DNA of 64,000 nt from Hyphomicrobiales bacterium (GTDB taxonomy: Bacteria > Pseudomonadota > Alphaproteobacteria > Rhizobiales > Beijerinckiaceae). Positions 51,316 through 59,922 of the stretch are shown here, in pieces. The notes under the pieces are model-generated. The model was not told the origin of the DNA. It did no database searches and was given only the letters and a program-made list of their open reading frames with translations. The DNA lies in contig UBZM01000047.1 in NCBI GenBank assembly GCA_900470095.1, positions 43,934 through 107,933 on the forward strand, written 5' to 3'. The position numbers and the translations under genes are program-made. Positions within the stretch are counted from its first letter, which is position 1. Each line of letters begins with the position of its first letter.

Positions 51316-53028
51316 ATGACCGCCGTCCCCGCGCTCTCGCGCCCCAAACGCATGTCGGCGACGCCTGGCCAGATCGCGCTCGCGCTGGCCATTGCAGCCT
51401 TCCTGCTGTTCTTCCTCGTGCTGCCGGTGGCAACGGTGATCTATGTCGCCTTCACCGAGAAGGGCACGAACAGCTTCACGCTGATCAATTTCTACGACTT
51501 CTTCCGCACCGAGCTGTTCATCCGCTCGTTCTGGAACTCGGTCTATGTCTCGGCCATGTCGGTGGTCTGGGCGTCGGTCTTCGCACTGCCGCTCGCCTAT
51601 CTGACGACGCGCTTCGTCTTCCGCGGCGCTGCGATCGTCCAGACACTGGGTTTCCTGCCCCTGATCATGCCGCCCTTCGTCGGCGCGGTCGCGATGCAGC
51701 TCTTCTTCGGCCGCAACGGCTCGATCAACCTGCTGCTGGATGATTGGTTCGGCTTCAAGATCGGCTTCATGGAAGGGCTGAACGGCGTCATTTTCGTCCA
51801 GTCGGTCCATTATTTCCCGTTCATCCTGATCAATCTCTCGGCGGCGCTACGCAATATCGACCGGGCGATGGAAGAGGCGGCGCAGAATCTCGGTTCCTCC
51901 GGCTTCCGCCTGTTCCGCCGCATCGTCTTCCCGCTCGCCATGCCGGGCTATCTCGCCGGCGCCTCGCTGGTCTTCGTCAAGGTCTTCGACGATCTGGCGA
52001 CGCCGCTCCTGCTCAACGTCAAGGACATGCTGGCGCCGCAGGCCTATCTGCGCGTGACCTCGATCGGGATTGCCGACCCGATGGGCTATGTCATCGCGGT
52101 CGTCCTGATCGTCGCCTCCGTCGTTGCCATGTGGCTGTCGGCCCTGGCGCTGAAAGGGCGCGACTACGCCACAACCCAACGCGGCGGCGGCGGTCTCGCC
52201 AAGCGCGTGATGTCGCCGACTGAGGCCATTTTCGGCTACGGTGTCGTCATCCTGATCCTGGCGCTGGTGCTCGCGCCGCATCTGGGACTGCTGCTGCTCT
52301 CCTTTGCGACGATCTGGTCCTATTCGCCGCTGCCGGACGCCTTCACCGTCGCCCACTACGCCCGCGTCTTCGGTGAGAGTTCGATCTACATCAAGAATAC
52401 GCTGATCTATGCCAGCCTCGCTGGCGGGATCGACATCGTGCTCGGTGTCGCCATCGCCTATCTCGTGCTGCGCACGAAGCTCGTCGGCCGCGAATGGCTC
52501 GACTGGACTGCGTCGGCGGCGCTGGCGATCCCGGGGGTCGTGCTCGGCATCGGCTATCTCCGGACCTTCTACGGCATCACCTTGCCGGACGGCACGCCGC
52601 TCGCCTCGCTCTGGATCACCATCGTGCTGGCGCTCGCGATCCGGCGCCTGCCCTATGCGCTGCGCGCCTGCCACGCGGCCCTGCAGCAGATCTCCGTCTC
52701 GCTCGAGGAAGCGGCAGAGAATCTCGGCGCCACCAAATCCCGGACCGTGCGCCGCGTCGTCGTCCCGCTGATGGCAGGCGGCATTCTCGCCGGCTTCGTC
52801 ACCAGCTTCTCGACCGCGGCGGTCGAGCTCTCCGCCACGCTGATGCTGGTGCAGTCCAACTCCGACGCGCCTCTGGCCTACGGGCTCTATGTCTTCATGC
52901 AGTCCGCCGCCGGACGCGGGCCTGGCGCGGCACTCGGCGTCGTTGCGGTCATCCTCGTCGCGGCCTGCACCTTCCTCTCCCATCTCATCATCGAACGCAG
53001 CCAGAAGGCCAAGGGAATGGGCCACTGA
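51316..53028 (+). CDS. ABC transporter permease, fused double-domain (FbpB/AfuB-like)
   Basis: The 570-residue protein has about twelve membrane helices in two repeats, each with its own coupling loop: EEAAQNLGSSGFRLFRRIVFPLAMPGYLAG near 190 and EEAAENLGATKSRTVRRVVVPLMAGGI near 460 (quoted in two parts). This is the fused permease of iron(III)/AfuB/2-aminoethylphosphonate-type importers. It would form the whole membrane channel and contact two copies of the ATPase encoded next. Confidence 0.92.
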   Translation: MTAVPALSRPKRMSATPGQIALALAIAAFLLFFLVLPVATVIYVAFTEKGTNSFTLINFYDFFRTELFIRSFWNSVYVSAMSVVWASVFALPLAYLTTRFVFRGAAIVQTLGFLPLIMPPFVGAVAMQLFFGRNGSINLLLDDWFGFKIGFMEGLNGVIFVQSVHYFPFILINLSAALRNIDRAMEEAAQNLGSSGFRLFRRIVFPLAMPGYLAGASLVFVKVFDDLATPLLLNVKDMLAPQAYLRVTSIGIADPMGYVIAVVLIVASVVAMWLSALALKGRDYATTQRGGGGLAKRVMSPTEAIFGYGVVILILALVLAPHLGLLLLSFATIWSYSPLPDAFTVAHYARVFGESSIYIKNTLIYASLAGGIDIVLGVAIAYLVLRTKLVGREWLDWTASAALAIPGVVLGIGYLRTFYGITLPDGTPLASLWITIVLALAIRRLPYALRACHAALQQISVSLEEAAENLGATKSRTVRRVVVPLMAGGILAGFVTSFSTAAVELSATLMLVQSNSDAPLAYGLYVFMQSAAGRGPGAALGVVAVILVAACTFLSHLIIERSQKAKGMGH

Positions 53029-53030
53029 TC

Positions 53031-54128
53031 ATGAACGCCATCGCACCGCTCGCTACCAAAGCCGTCGCCGTCGATATCGAGGGCATCAATCTCTCCTACG
53101 GCACCAACCATGTGCTGAAGAACGTCAACCTCGCGATCCGGCCCGGTGAATTCTTCGCCTTTCTCGGGCCGTCGGGCTGCGGCAAGACCACGCTGCTCCG
53201 TCTCATCGCCGGCTTCAACCAGGCCGATACCGGCCAGGTCCGGATCGGCGGCCAGGACATTTCCACCCTGCCGCCCTGGAAGCGCGATGTCGGCATGGTC
53301 TTTCAGTCCTATGCGCTCTGGCCGCATATGACGGTCCGCAAGAACGTCGCCTTCGGTCTCGAGGAGCGCGGCGTCGCCCGCGCCGAGATCGAGCGGCGCG
53401 TCGGGATCGCACTCGACCTGGTCGGGCTCGGCCATCTCGGCGACAGGCGCCCGTCTCAGCTCTCCGGAGGCCAGCAGCAGCGCGTCGCGGTCGCGCGCAC
53501 CGTCGCGGTCGAACCGAAGGTCCTGCTGCTCGATGAGCCGCTCTCCAATCTCGACGCCAAGCTGCGTGTGCAGGTGCGGCGCGAGCTGCGCGACCTGCAG
53601 CAGCGCCTCGGCCTGACGACGATCTTCGTCACCCACGACCAGGAGGAGGCCAACACGATCTGCGACCGTATCGCGGTGATGAACGAGGGCATCGTCCAGC
53701 AGGTCGGCACCCCGATGGAACTCTACGAGCGTCCGGCCAATCTCTTCGTCGCGAATTTCCTTGGCACGGCCAATATCCTCGAAGGCAAGGTTGTCGGCAG
53801 CGGCACCGAGCGCGCTTTCGAGGTTAAGGGCGGCGCGAAGCTGCCGATCCCCGGCGACGTTGCCGTTCCCACGGGGGCCAAGCTGGTCTTTCGTCCCCAG
53901 CATGCGACTCTCGGCGCGGCTGGCGCCGCGCATGCCGGGCAGGTCGCGTTGCCGGGCAGGATCGCGCATCGCGAGTTCCTGGGATCGAGCATGCGCTACG
54001 GCGTCGCGATCGGCGAAACCGAGGTCTCGGTCGACCTGCCCTTCCAGTCGGGCGGAGACCTGCATGAGGTCGCGGCACCCGTCAGCCTGTCGCTGTCGCC
54101 GAGAACCGCGCTCTGGCTGGAGCGCTAA
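53031..54128 (+). CDS. ABC transporter ATP-binding protein (FbpC/PotA-like, with TOBE domain)
   Basis: The protein has 365 residues from the ATG at 53031, two bases after the permease stop. Walker A is GPSGCGKTT, signature LSGGQQQRVAVARTVAVEP, Walker B VLLLDEPLSNLDAKLR and H-loop VTHDQEEA. A C-terminal TOBE domain (about 280-365) has LVFRPQHATLG. It energises the importer. The transcript probably ends in the large hairpin at 54184-54234. Confidence 0.93.
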   Translation: MNAIAPLATKAVAVDIEGINLSYGTNHVLKNVNLAIRPGEFFAFLGPSGCGKTTLLRLIAGFNQADTGQVRIGGQDISTLPPWKRDVGMVFQSYALWPHMTVRKNVAFGLEERGVARAEIERRVGIALDLVGLGHLGDRRPSQLSGGQQQRVAVARTVAVEPKVLLLDEPLSNLDAKLRVQVRRELRDLQQRLGLTTIFVTHDQEEANTICDRIAVMNEGIVQQVGTPMELYERPANLFVANFLGTANILEGKVVGSGTERAFEVKGGAKLPIPGDVAVPTGAKLVFRPQHATLGAAGAAHAGQVALPGRIAHREFLGSSMRYGVAIGETEVSVDLPFQSGGDLHEVAAPVSLSLSPRTALWLER

Positions 54129-54129
54129 A

Positions 54130-54175
54130 GCATCGGCCCGAAAGGTGAATTGCGGTTTTCAGGGAAAGCCGATGC
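54130..54175. repeat. Dispersed 46-bp palindromic repeat, copy 2
   Basis: It has GCATCGG and CCGATGC ends and the inner ATTGCGGTT, and it matches the reverse complement of 31253-31297. It starts one base after the ATPase stop codon. Confidence 0.7.
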
Positions 54176-54183
54176 AAGCACGG

Positions 54184-54234
54184 AAGCCTGGATCATCGGA
54201 CCGGATACGGTATCCCGTCCGATGATCCAGGCTT
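54184..54234 (+). terminator. 51-bp near-perfect hairpin after the ABC operon
   Basis: Arms of 25 bases with one mismatch surround a single central base; the arms begin AAGCCTGGATCATCGGAC and end in its complement. It is 55 bp downstream of the ATPase stop. No U-run follows, so it could protect the 3' end or be a repeat unit rather than a classic terminator. Confidence 0.5.
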
Positions 54235-54397
54235 GGCGAGAACCACGACCAATGTGCGACGCCAGGCAAGTCCATGACGAATATCCATTTGCCAGCACGG
54301 TGCCGCGCCGCTCAGAGTTGGTGCATCCCGTGATGCCGTGACGGCTCTTCGCCTGCGCACGGCCTCGCTCACCGACCTTGCGCAAGAGACGTTCACC

Positions 54398-55642
54398 ATG
54401 AGCCCGCCTGCTGCCGCCCGCATCGACATCGAGCGCTTCTGGACGACCATCGAACGATCGGGTGAAATCGGAACCGGCCGGCCGGGCGGCCTCTCCAGGC
54501 TTGCCCTGTCGGACGCTGACAAGCAGGTCCGGGACGAGTTCGTTGGCTGGTGCCGGCAGGCGGGCCTGAGCGTCCGCATCGACGGAATCGGCAATATCTT
54601 CGCCCGCCGTCAGGGCAGCGACGACACGCTGCCTCCCGTCGTGATGGGAAGTCATCTCGATACACAGGTGAATGGCGGCCGCTTCGACGGCATCGCCGGC
54701 GTGCTCGGTGCGCTCGAGGTCTGCCGCACCCTCGATGCGCTCGACCATCGCACGCGCCGCCCGCTGGAGATCGTGAACTGGACCAATGAGGAGGGCGGCC
54801 GCTTCTCCCCGCCGATGATCGGCTCGGGCTGCTTCACCGGCACCTACACGCTGGACTGGGCCCGCGGCCGCACCGATGACGACGGAATCAGCCTTGGCCA
54901 GGAGCTTCAGCGCATCGGCTATCTCGGCGAGATGGAGGCAAGCCCGCATGCCTTCGACGCCTATTTCGAGTTCCATATCGAACAGGGCCCGATCCTCGAT
55001 CGCGAGGGCATGCAGGTCGGCGTCGTCACCGGCGGCTACCCCAGTTGCGGCATGCTCGTCGAATTCCGCGGCGAGACCGCCCATACCGGGCCCTGGCCGA
55101 TGGAGCGGCGCAAGAACGCGCTGGTGGCCGGCGCGCGCCTGCTCACCGCGGTCGACGATATCGGCTGGGAACACGCCGGCACAGGCGGAAAGGCGACGGG
55201 TTCACGGCTCGTCGCCTGGCCAAACAAACCCGGCATCCTGTCGGACTGGGCGCAGGCCGTTTGCGACGTCCGCCATCCAGATGCGGAGACGACCCTGGTC
55301 ATGGCCGAACGCGTGCGCCGCGCCATTGGCGAAGCCGCTGCACGCGGCGGCTGCACGGCCGAGATCCTCGACACCTGGAACTGGGGCGGTCGCATATTCG
55401 CGGGCGACCTGATCGAGGGCATCCGCTCCGTCTCGCTCGGGCTCGGCTACCGGACGCAGGACATCCTGAGCCAGGCCGGGCACGACGCCTATTTCGTCGC
55501 CCGCCACGCTCCGGCGGCGATGATCTTCGCGCCGTGCAAGAACGGCATCACCCATAACAACCTGGAACTCTGCACGCGCGAGGATCTGGAGCCCGGACTG
55601 AATGTCCTGTTCCGCTCCGTGGTCGCGCGCGCCGATCGATAG
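54398..55642 (+). CDS. M20-family Zn-dependent amidohydrolase (allantoate / N-carbamoyl-amino-acid hydrolase type)
   Basis: The protein has 414 residues from the ATG at 54398; an upstream GTG at 54338 would give a longer N-terminus. The metal ligands are visible: His in MGSHLDTQ, Asp in GGRFDGIAGVLGALE, the catalytic-base/metal Glu pair in NWTNEEGGRFSPPM, His in EFHIEQGPIL and the C-terminal His in CKNGITHNNLE. The FDAYFEFHIEQGP and GETAHTGPWPM segments are those of the carbamoylase/allantoate hydrolase branch. It releases ammonia and CO2 or hydrolyses an N-carbamoyl amide; the substrate is open. Confidence 0.9.
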   Translation: MSPPAAARIDIERFWTTIERSGEIGTGRPGGLSRLALSDADKQVRDEFVGWCRQAGLSVRIDGIGNIFARRQGSDDTLPPVVMGSHLDTQVNGGRFDGIAGVLGALEVCRTLDALDHRTRRPLEIVNWTNEEGGRFSPPMIGSGCFTGTYTLDWARGRTDDDGISLGQELQRIGYLGEMEASPHAFDAYFEFHIEQGPILDREGMQVGVVTGGYPSCGMLVEFRGETAHTGPWPMERRKNALVAGARLLTAVDDIGWEHAGTGGKATGSRLVAWPNKPGILSDWAQAVCDVRHPDAETTLVMAERVRRAIGEAAARGGCTAEILDTWNWGGRIFAGDLIEGIRSVSLGLGYRTQDILSQAGHDAYFVARHAPAAMIFAPCKNGITHNNLELCTREDLEPGLNVLFRSVVARADR

Positions 55643-55672
55643 GAGTTCCGTCGCCCCGAACGATCCCGATCT

Positions 55673-56143
55673 CTAGGACGGGTGGCTGAAGCGGGCGACC
55701 CGCGCATCCTTCATCAGGTTGCGAAAATCGGGACCGCTGACACGCACCAGCGTCCTGTGGTCGCCACCCTCGAAATAGACGTCCCTGGCGTCATGAAGGC
55801 TTTCATCGAGGATCACCGGCACATCATAGGCCGATCCGATCGGCGGAACCGCGCCCAGATCGCAATCGGCGAACAGCGAACTCACCTCATCCTCCGAGGC
55901 GAGGCCGAGCCGCTGGTGTATCACGTCCTGCAAGGTGGAAAGTTCGATCCGGTGCGTGCTGGGAACGACGGCCAGGACATACCCGGTCTCATGGTGAACC
56001 ACCACGGACTTGGCCAGCCTGCTGCCCGGAACATGCGCGGCTTGCGCCGATTGACTGCTGGTGGCCGTACGGTGATGCGCGACGGTATCATAGGCGATGC
56101 CTTCGCCGTCGATATAGGCTTGGAGTTTCTTTGCGATTGTCAT
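55673..56143 (-). CDS. YbaK/prolyl-tRNA-synthetase-associated domain protein
   Basis: The protein has 156 residues from the ATG at 56143 (MTIAKKLQAYID). The YbaK fold is seen in TATSSQSAQAAHVPGSRLAKSVVV, where the conserved Lys follows LA, and in CDLGAVPPIGSAY, the glycine/proline loop. It likely deacylates a mischarged tRNA or a related ester. It is a divergent second copy of the family (compare 41953-42420). It is monocistronic and convergent with the M20 hydrolase. Confidence 0.87.
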   Translation of the reverse strand: MTIAKKLQAYIDGEGIAYDTVAHHRTATSSQSAQAAHVPGSRLAKSVVVHHETGYVLAVVPSTHRIELSTLQDVIHQRLGLASEDEVSSLFADCDLGAVPPIGSAYDVPVILDESLHDARDVYFEGGDHRTLVRVSGPDFRNLMKDARVARFSHPS

Positions 56144-56357
56144 CGGAGGCGCCCCTTTGTTACCTGGCGACGCGTCAGGACAACATCCTCCTCTCCTCCT
56201 CCGCGAAGTCAATGACGAATGGGCAGTCAGGGTCGGAACGCACGGGCTCCGCCCCTGTGAACCAACGCGGCTCTCGACATGGGACAGCGGATCCGGGTTC
56301 CGGGCCTCGGCTGACCGATCGTCCCGGAACCGCCCAACCCTCTGTCCGCAGGTGAAC

Positions 56358-57593
56358 TCAGTTCAGGCTTGAGCGCTTCATGAAGGAGCCGCCCTTCATG
56401 ATCAGCGGCATATGCCGGCCCTGGCGGGTCAGCAGTGCCAGGTCTTTCAGCGGATCGCCGTCGACGACGATCAGGTCGGCATGGGCGCCTGGCGCAACCG
56501 TGCCGATCTTGCCTTCGAGCCCGAGCAGCTTCGCCGCGACATGCGTGGCTGCACCAATCACCTCATGCGCCGGCAGGGCACGGCCGCGAATGACGAACTC
56601 CTCGGACTGGTGGCGATGCATCTCGCCGAGCAGATCGCTGCCATAGGCCATGGCCAGCCCCGCCGTTTTCATGATGGCGAGCGAATCCATGCCGGCGACA
56701 CGAACACTCTCGACCTTGGCGACGGAATCCGGCGGGAAGCCGAGCTTGCCGCCTTCGCTGGCGAGCTTGTCATAGGTCACCAGGGTCGGCACGGCGACGG
56801 CGCCCTTCGCGGCAGCAAGCTTGGCTGTATCCGCCTGGATCAGGTTGCAATGTTCGAGCGAGTGGACTCCGGCCTCGACGCAGCGGCGGATCGCCTCGTC
56901 GGTATAGACATGGGCCGAGACATAGGTGCCGGCCATCCGGGCTTCCTCGACGATCGCTTCGAGCTCGCTCACGGAATAGCCGAGGAAATGGATCGGATCG
57001 GTCGGGGAGGCGCAGCCGCCATTGGCCATGATCTTGATGAAATCGGCTCCGCCCTTGAGCTCCTCACGGGCCGCCCGGCGCACCTGGTCGATGCCGTCGC
57101 AAATGCGGCCGAGAGCGCCGAGCCGGTGGCGGGTCGTCACAGCCTCGCGATCGTCATAGCGACCGCGGAAATCGGCATGGCCGCCGGTCTGGCTCAGAGC
57201 CTTGCCGGAAATGACGAGGCGCGGCGTCGGAAAATGCCCTTCCTCGGTCGCGACCTTCAACCCGAAATCCGCACCACCGACATCACGCACCGTGGTGAAG
57301 CCGCGTAGCAACATCTCGCGCATGATCACGAGGGAGCGCACCGTCACGAGGGAGTCCGGCAGCGCCGCATTGCGCCCGAGATCGGCGACACCGGCGATGA
57401 CATGAACATGCGCGTCGATCAGGCCAGGCATCAGGGTACGCCCCCCCAGATCGACCACCTTCGCTTTGCCGGCGGAAACCGTCTTGCCGACCTCGCGGAT
57501 CGTCCCGCCCTCGACGAGGACTGAGACCGGCGCAGCGCGCTCCGGCGCGGTGCCGTCGACGATTCGAGCATTGGTGAAGAGAGTGGAAGCCAC
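56358..57593 (-). CDS. Amidohydrolase family protein (imidazolonepropionase-like / Xaa-Pro dipeptidase type)
   Basis: The 411-residue protein opens with GTG at 57593 behind GGAG. The metal-site order is clear: HxH in LIDAHVHV, Lys in DFIKIMANGGCAS, His in YVSAHVYTDEA, His in GVHSLEHCN and Asp in AYGSDLLGEMH. The C-terminal GAHADLIVVDGDPLKDL is typical of the imidazolonepropionase-related amidohydrolases that hydrolyse cyclic imides or N-acyl/peptide bonds. It is last in the TetR-liv operon, suggesting that the imported compound is its substrate. Confidence 0.88.
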   Translation of the reverse strand: MASTLFTNARIVDGTAPERAAPVSVLVEGGTIREVGKTVSAGKAKVVDLGGRTLMPGLIDAHVHVIAGVADLGRNAALPDSLVTVRSLVIMREMLLRGFTTVRDVGGADFGLKVATEEGHFPTPRLVISGKALSQTGGHADFRGRYDDREAVTTRHRLGALGRICDGIDQVRRAAREELKGGADFIKIMANGGCASPTDPIHFLGYSVSELEAIVEEARMAGTYVSAHVYTDEAIRRCVEAGVHSLEHCNLIQADTAKLAAAKGAVAVPTLVTYDKLASEGGKLGFPPDSVAKVESVRVAGMDSLAIMKTAGLAMAYGSDLLGEMHRHQSEEFVIRGRALPAHEVIGAATHVAAKLLGLEGKIGTVAPGAHADLIVVDGDPLKDLALLTRQGRHMPLIMKGGSFMKRSSLN

Positions 57594-57620
57594 GGCGTTT
57601 CTCCAGTCGAATGGATGCGA

Positions 57621-58109
57621 TCAGACGGCGCGCGCGGCTGCGCGAGCCGCGAGAAATGCGGGAACCAGCAGGGGCGCCAGCCGCTCGACCAGCGGCACAT
57701 GCTCCTCGCGATAGAAGCCTTCCGGCGCGAGCAGGTTGATCGTGCCGACGACCTTGCCGTCATAGAGCGCTGGAACATTGATCACCGAGCCGAGGCCCAT
57801 GCTCTCGATCAGCGCATGATCGAAGAAGGCCCAGCGGATTCCGGCCTTGTCGTGTCCGAGATAGGGCTTGCGCCCCTTGAGCACATGGTCGCCCCAGGGC
57901 GTCGGCCCCATCGTCTTGCGGCCCGAGACCGGATACTCGGCCGCGCGGTTCGAATAGATCCGGGCGACCTCCTCGCCATCGACATAGAGCAGGGTGAAGA
58001 GCTCATGCCCGACGAGCCGCTTGGTCGCAGCCTCGAAGGCCTTGAACAGCGTGTCCGGCTGGCCGGGCTCTGCAAGCAGACGCGACAGGGCGGCAAGATC
58101 ATCGGACAT
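57621..58109 (-). CDS. GAF domain-containing protein
   Basis: The 162-residue protein is a single GAF domain: FKAFEAATKRLVGHELFTLLYVDGEEVARIY, GDHVLKGRKPYLG, GLGSVINVPALYDGKVVGTINLLAPEG. There is no output domain. GAF domains bind small ligands; in this operon (ABC importer plus amidohydrolase) it may sense or buffer the imported compound. It lies 16 bp after the permease gene. Confidence 0.85.
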   Translation of the reverse strand: MSDDLAALSRLLAEPGQPDTLFKAFEAATKRLVGHELFTLLYVDGEEVARIYSNRAAEYPVSGRKTMGPTPWGDHVLKGRKPYLGHDKAGIRWAFFDHALIESMGLGSVINVPALYDGKVVGTINLLAPEGFYREEHVPLVERLAPLLVPAFLAARAAARAV

Positions 58110-58125
58110 CGTGAACTCCGGGGCT

Positions 58126-59040
58126 TCAGGCTTTGGAAGGGACGGGTTTGGGTGCCCGTGGAATGCATTCGGGCAGGAGCCCCTGCGGCCGCAGGTGCAG
58201 GACGAGGATCAGCGCGAGCCCGACCAGGATCTCGCGCAGTGCCGCGACCTGGACCGGCTGCAGCCCTGGCACCCATTCGGTGGCGAAGCGCGTCGCCTCG
58301 AGGAAGATCACGACGAGATAGGCGCCCACGACCGCGCCGCTCGGGCGACCGACACCGCCGGCGGTCACCGCCAGGAAGATGTAGATCGTGATCAGCGGCT
58401 GGAAATGGTCGGGCGAAACATAGGATTGGAAATGCGCATAGAGTGCGCCAGCCAATGCCGCGATGGCAGCTGAAAGCGCAAAGGCCTGGAGCTTGAAGCG
58501 CAGCACGGTCTTGCCAGCGAAGGCTGCAAGCTGCTGATCCTCGCGGATCGCCTTCATCGCCCGACCATAGGGCGAGCCGTCGAGCCGGCGCAGCAGCAGC
58601 CAGATACCGGCCACGATCAGCGTGACCAGACCGAGATAGAACAGGTTGAAGCCCATGAGGCCGAGCTCGGCCTTGAGAGGCGCCTTGATCCCGGAGATGC
58701 CGTCGGATCCCTTGGTGAGCCAGCGCTCGTTCAATGCAACGAGCCGGATCACCTCGGCAAAGCCGAGCGTGACGATGGCGAGATAGTCGTCGCGCAGGCG
58801 CAAGGTCGCGAATGTGACGACAAGCCCGACCACCGCACCGACCGCGAGCGCCGCCGTCCAGCCGATGAGCACCGGCGCCCCTGCCCCGGTCGCCAGCGCA
58901 GAAGCATAGGCTCCGACCGCAAAGAACCCGGCGAGACCGAGATTGACCAGTCCGACGCCGCCCCAGATCAGGTTCAGGCTGAGCGCGAGCAGTGCGTAGA
59001 TGCCACAGAGCGTCAGGGTGAAGATGACATAGGACACCAT
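58126..59040 (-). CDS. Branched-chain-amino-acid-type ABC transporter permease (LivM family)
   Basis: The protein has 304 residues from the ATG at 59040 (MVSYVIFTLTL). It has about nine helices with the LivM motifs LNLIWGGVGLVNLGLAGFFAVGAY, RLRDDYLAIVTLGFAEV, GSPYGRAMKAIREDQQLAAFAGK and GGVGRPSGAVVGAYL. With the LivH-type permease it forms the channel. The start overlaps the upstream stop by one base. Confidence 0.93.
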   Translation of the reverse strand: MVSYVIFTLTLCGIYALLALSLNLIWGGVGLVNLGLAGFFAVGAYASALATGAGAPVLIGWTAALAVGAVVGLVVTFATLRLRDDYLAIVTLGFAEVIRLVALNERWLTKGSDGISGIKAPLKAELGLMGFNLFYLGLVTLIVAGIWLLLRRLDGSPYGRAMKAIREDQQLAAFAGKTVLRFKLQAFALSAAIAALAGALYAHFQSYVSPDHFQPLITIYIFLAVTAGGVGRPSGAVVGAYLVVIFLEATRFATEWVPGLQPVQVAALREILVGLALILVLHLRPQGLLPECIPRAPKPVPSKA

Positions 59041-59903
59041 CAGACCGCCCTCTCGCCCAGGATGCCGCGTGGACGGAAGGTCAGCATGATCAGGATCGCG
59101 ATAAAGCCGACGGCGGTGCGATAGGTCGCGGGCACCGCGATCAACGCCAGTTCCTCGGCGATGCCGAGCGCGAGTGCTCCGACCACGGCACCAGGGATCG
59201 AGCCGAGCCCGCCGAGGACCGCGGCGGCGAAAACCGACAGCAAGACGCGATAGCCGGTGAGCGGGTCGATCGAGGTATCGAGGCCGATCAGCACGCCGCC
59301 GACACCGGTGAGCCCTGCGCCCAGGAAGACGGTGACGATGGCGATCCGGGCCGGATCGATGCCCTTCAGTCGGGCGAGATCGGGATTGTCGGCGACTGCG
59401 CGCATGGCCTTGCCGAAGCGCGTATAGCGCAGGAAGGCAAACATTGCGGCCATGATCACGACCGCCAGAGCGAGGCTCTGCAGCTGCTGCGGTCCAATCC
59501 GCAGATCGCCGAAGCGCATGTCGCGCATCAGGGGCAGGTCGTAGCCGCGCATATCGTTGCCGAAGAAGAACCGGATGATGTTCTCGAGCACGAGATTGAG
59601 CGCGATCGAGGCGATGGCGACGATGAGCGCCCCGTTTCCGCGCAGGCGGCTGAGCGCGCTCTCCTCCGCAACCACGCCGACGGTTCCGGCGATTGCAAAC
59701 GCAATCACGAGAGCCGGGATGATCGGCAGCCCCAGCACCACATTCGCCCACCACGCGGCAAAGGCACCGATGGTGGCATAGGATGCGATGGCGAAGTTTG
59801 GATAGCGCAGCACGGCAAAAATGGCCGAGAAGCCGACGGCCGGGACGGCGATCAGCGCCCCGGTCATTAGCCCGTTGATGAGCGCCTGCAGGAGGAGGGT
59901 CAC
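59040..59903 (-). CDS. Branched-chain-amino-acid-type ABC transporter permease (LivH family)
   Basis: The protein has 287 residues from a GTG at 59903 (VTLLLQALINGL), preceded by a reasonable spacing from the binding-protein stop. LivH features are LIAVPAVGFSAIFAVLRYPNFA, RYTRFGKAMRAVADNPDLARLKGID and GLGSIPGAVVGALALGIAE. It is the partner of LivM in the same operon. Confidence 0.92.
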   Translation of the reverse strand: MTLLLQALINGLMTGALIAVPAVGFSAIFAVLRYPNFAIASYATIGAFAAWWANVVLGLPIIPALVIAFAIAGTVGVVAEESALSRLRGNGALIVAIASIALNLVLENIIRFFFGNDMRGYDLPLMRDMRFGDLRIGPQQLQSLALAVVIMAAMFAFLRYTRFGKAMRAVADNPDLARLKGIDPARIAIVTVFLGAGLTGVGGVLIGLDTSIDPLTGYRVLLSVFAAAVLGGLGSIPGAVVGALALGIAEELALIAVPATYRTAVGFIAILIMLTFRPRGILGERAV

Positions 59904-59922
59904 GCGTGCGGGTCTTTCCGGA

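Noticed and set aside
59041..59754. 5' extension of the LivM-type frame
   Set aside because: It lies inside the LivH-type gene in a different frame; LivM begins at 59040.
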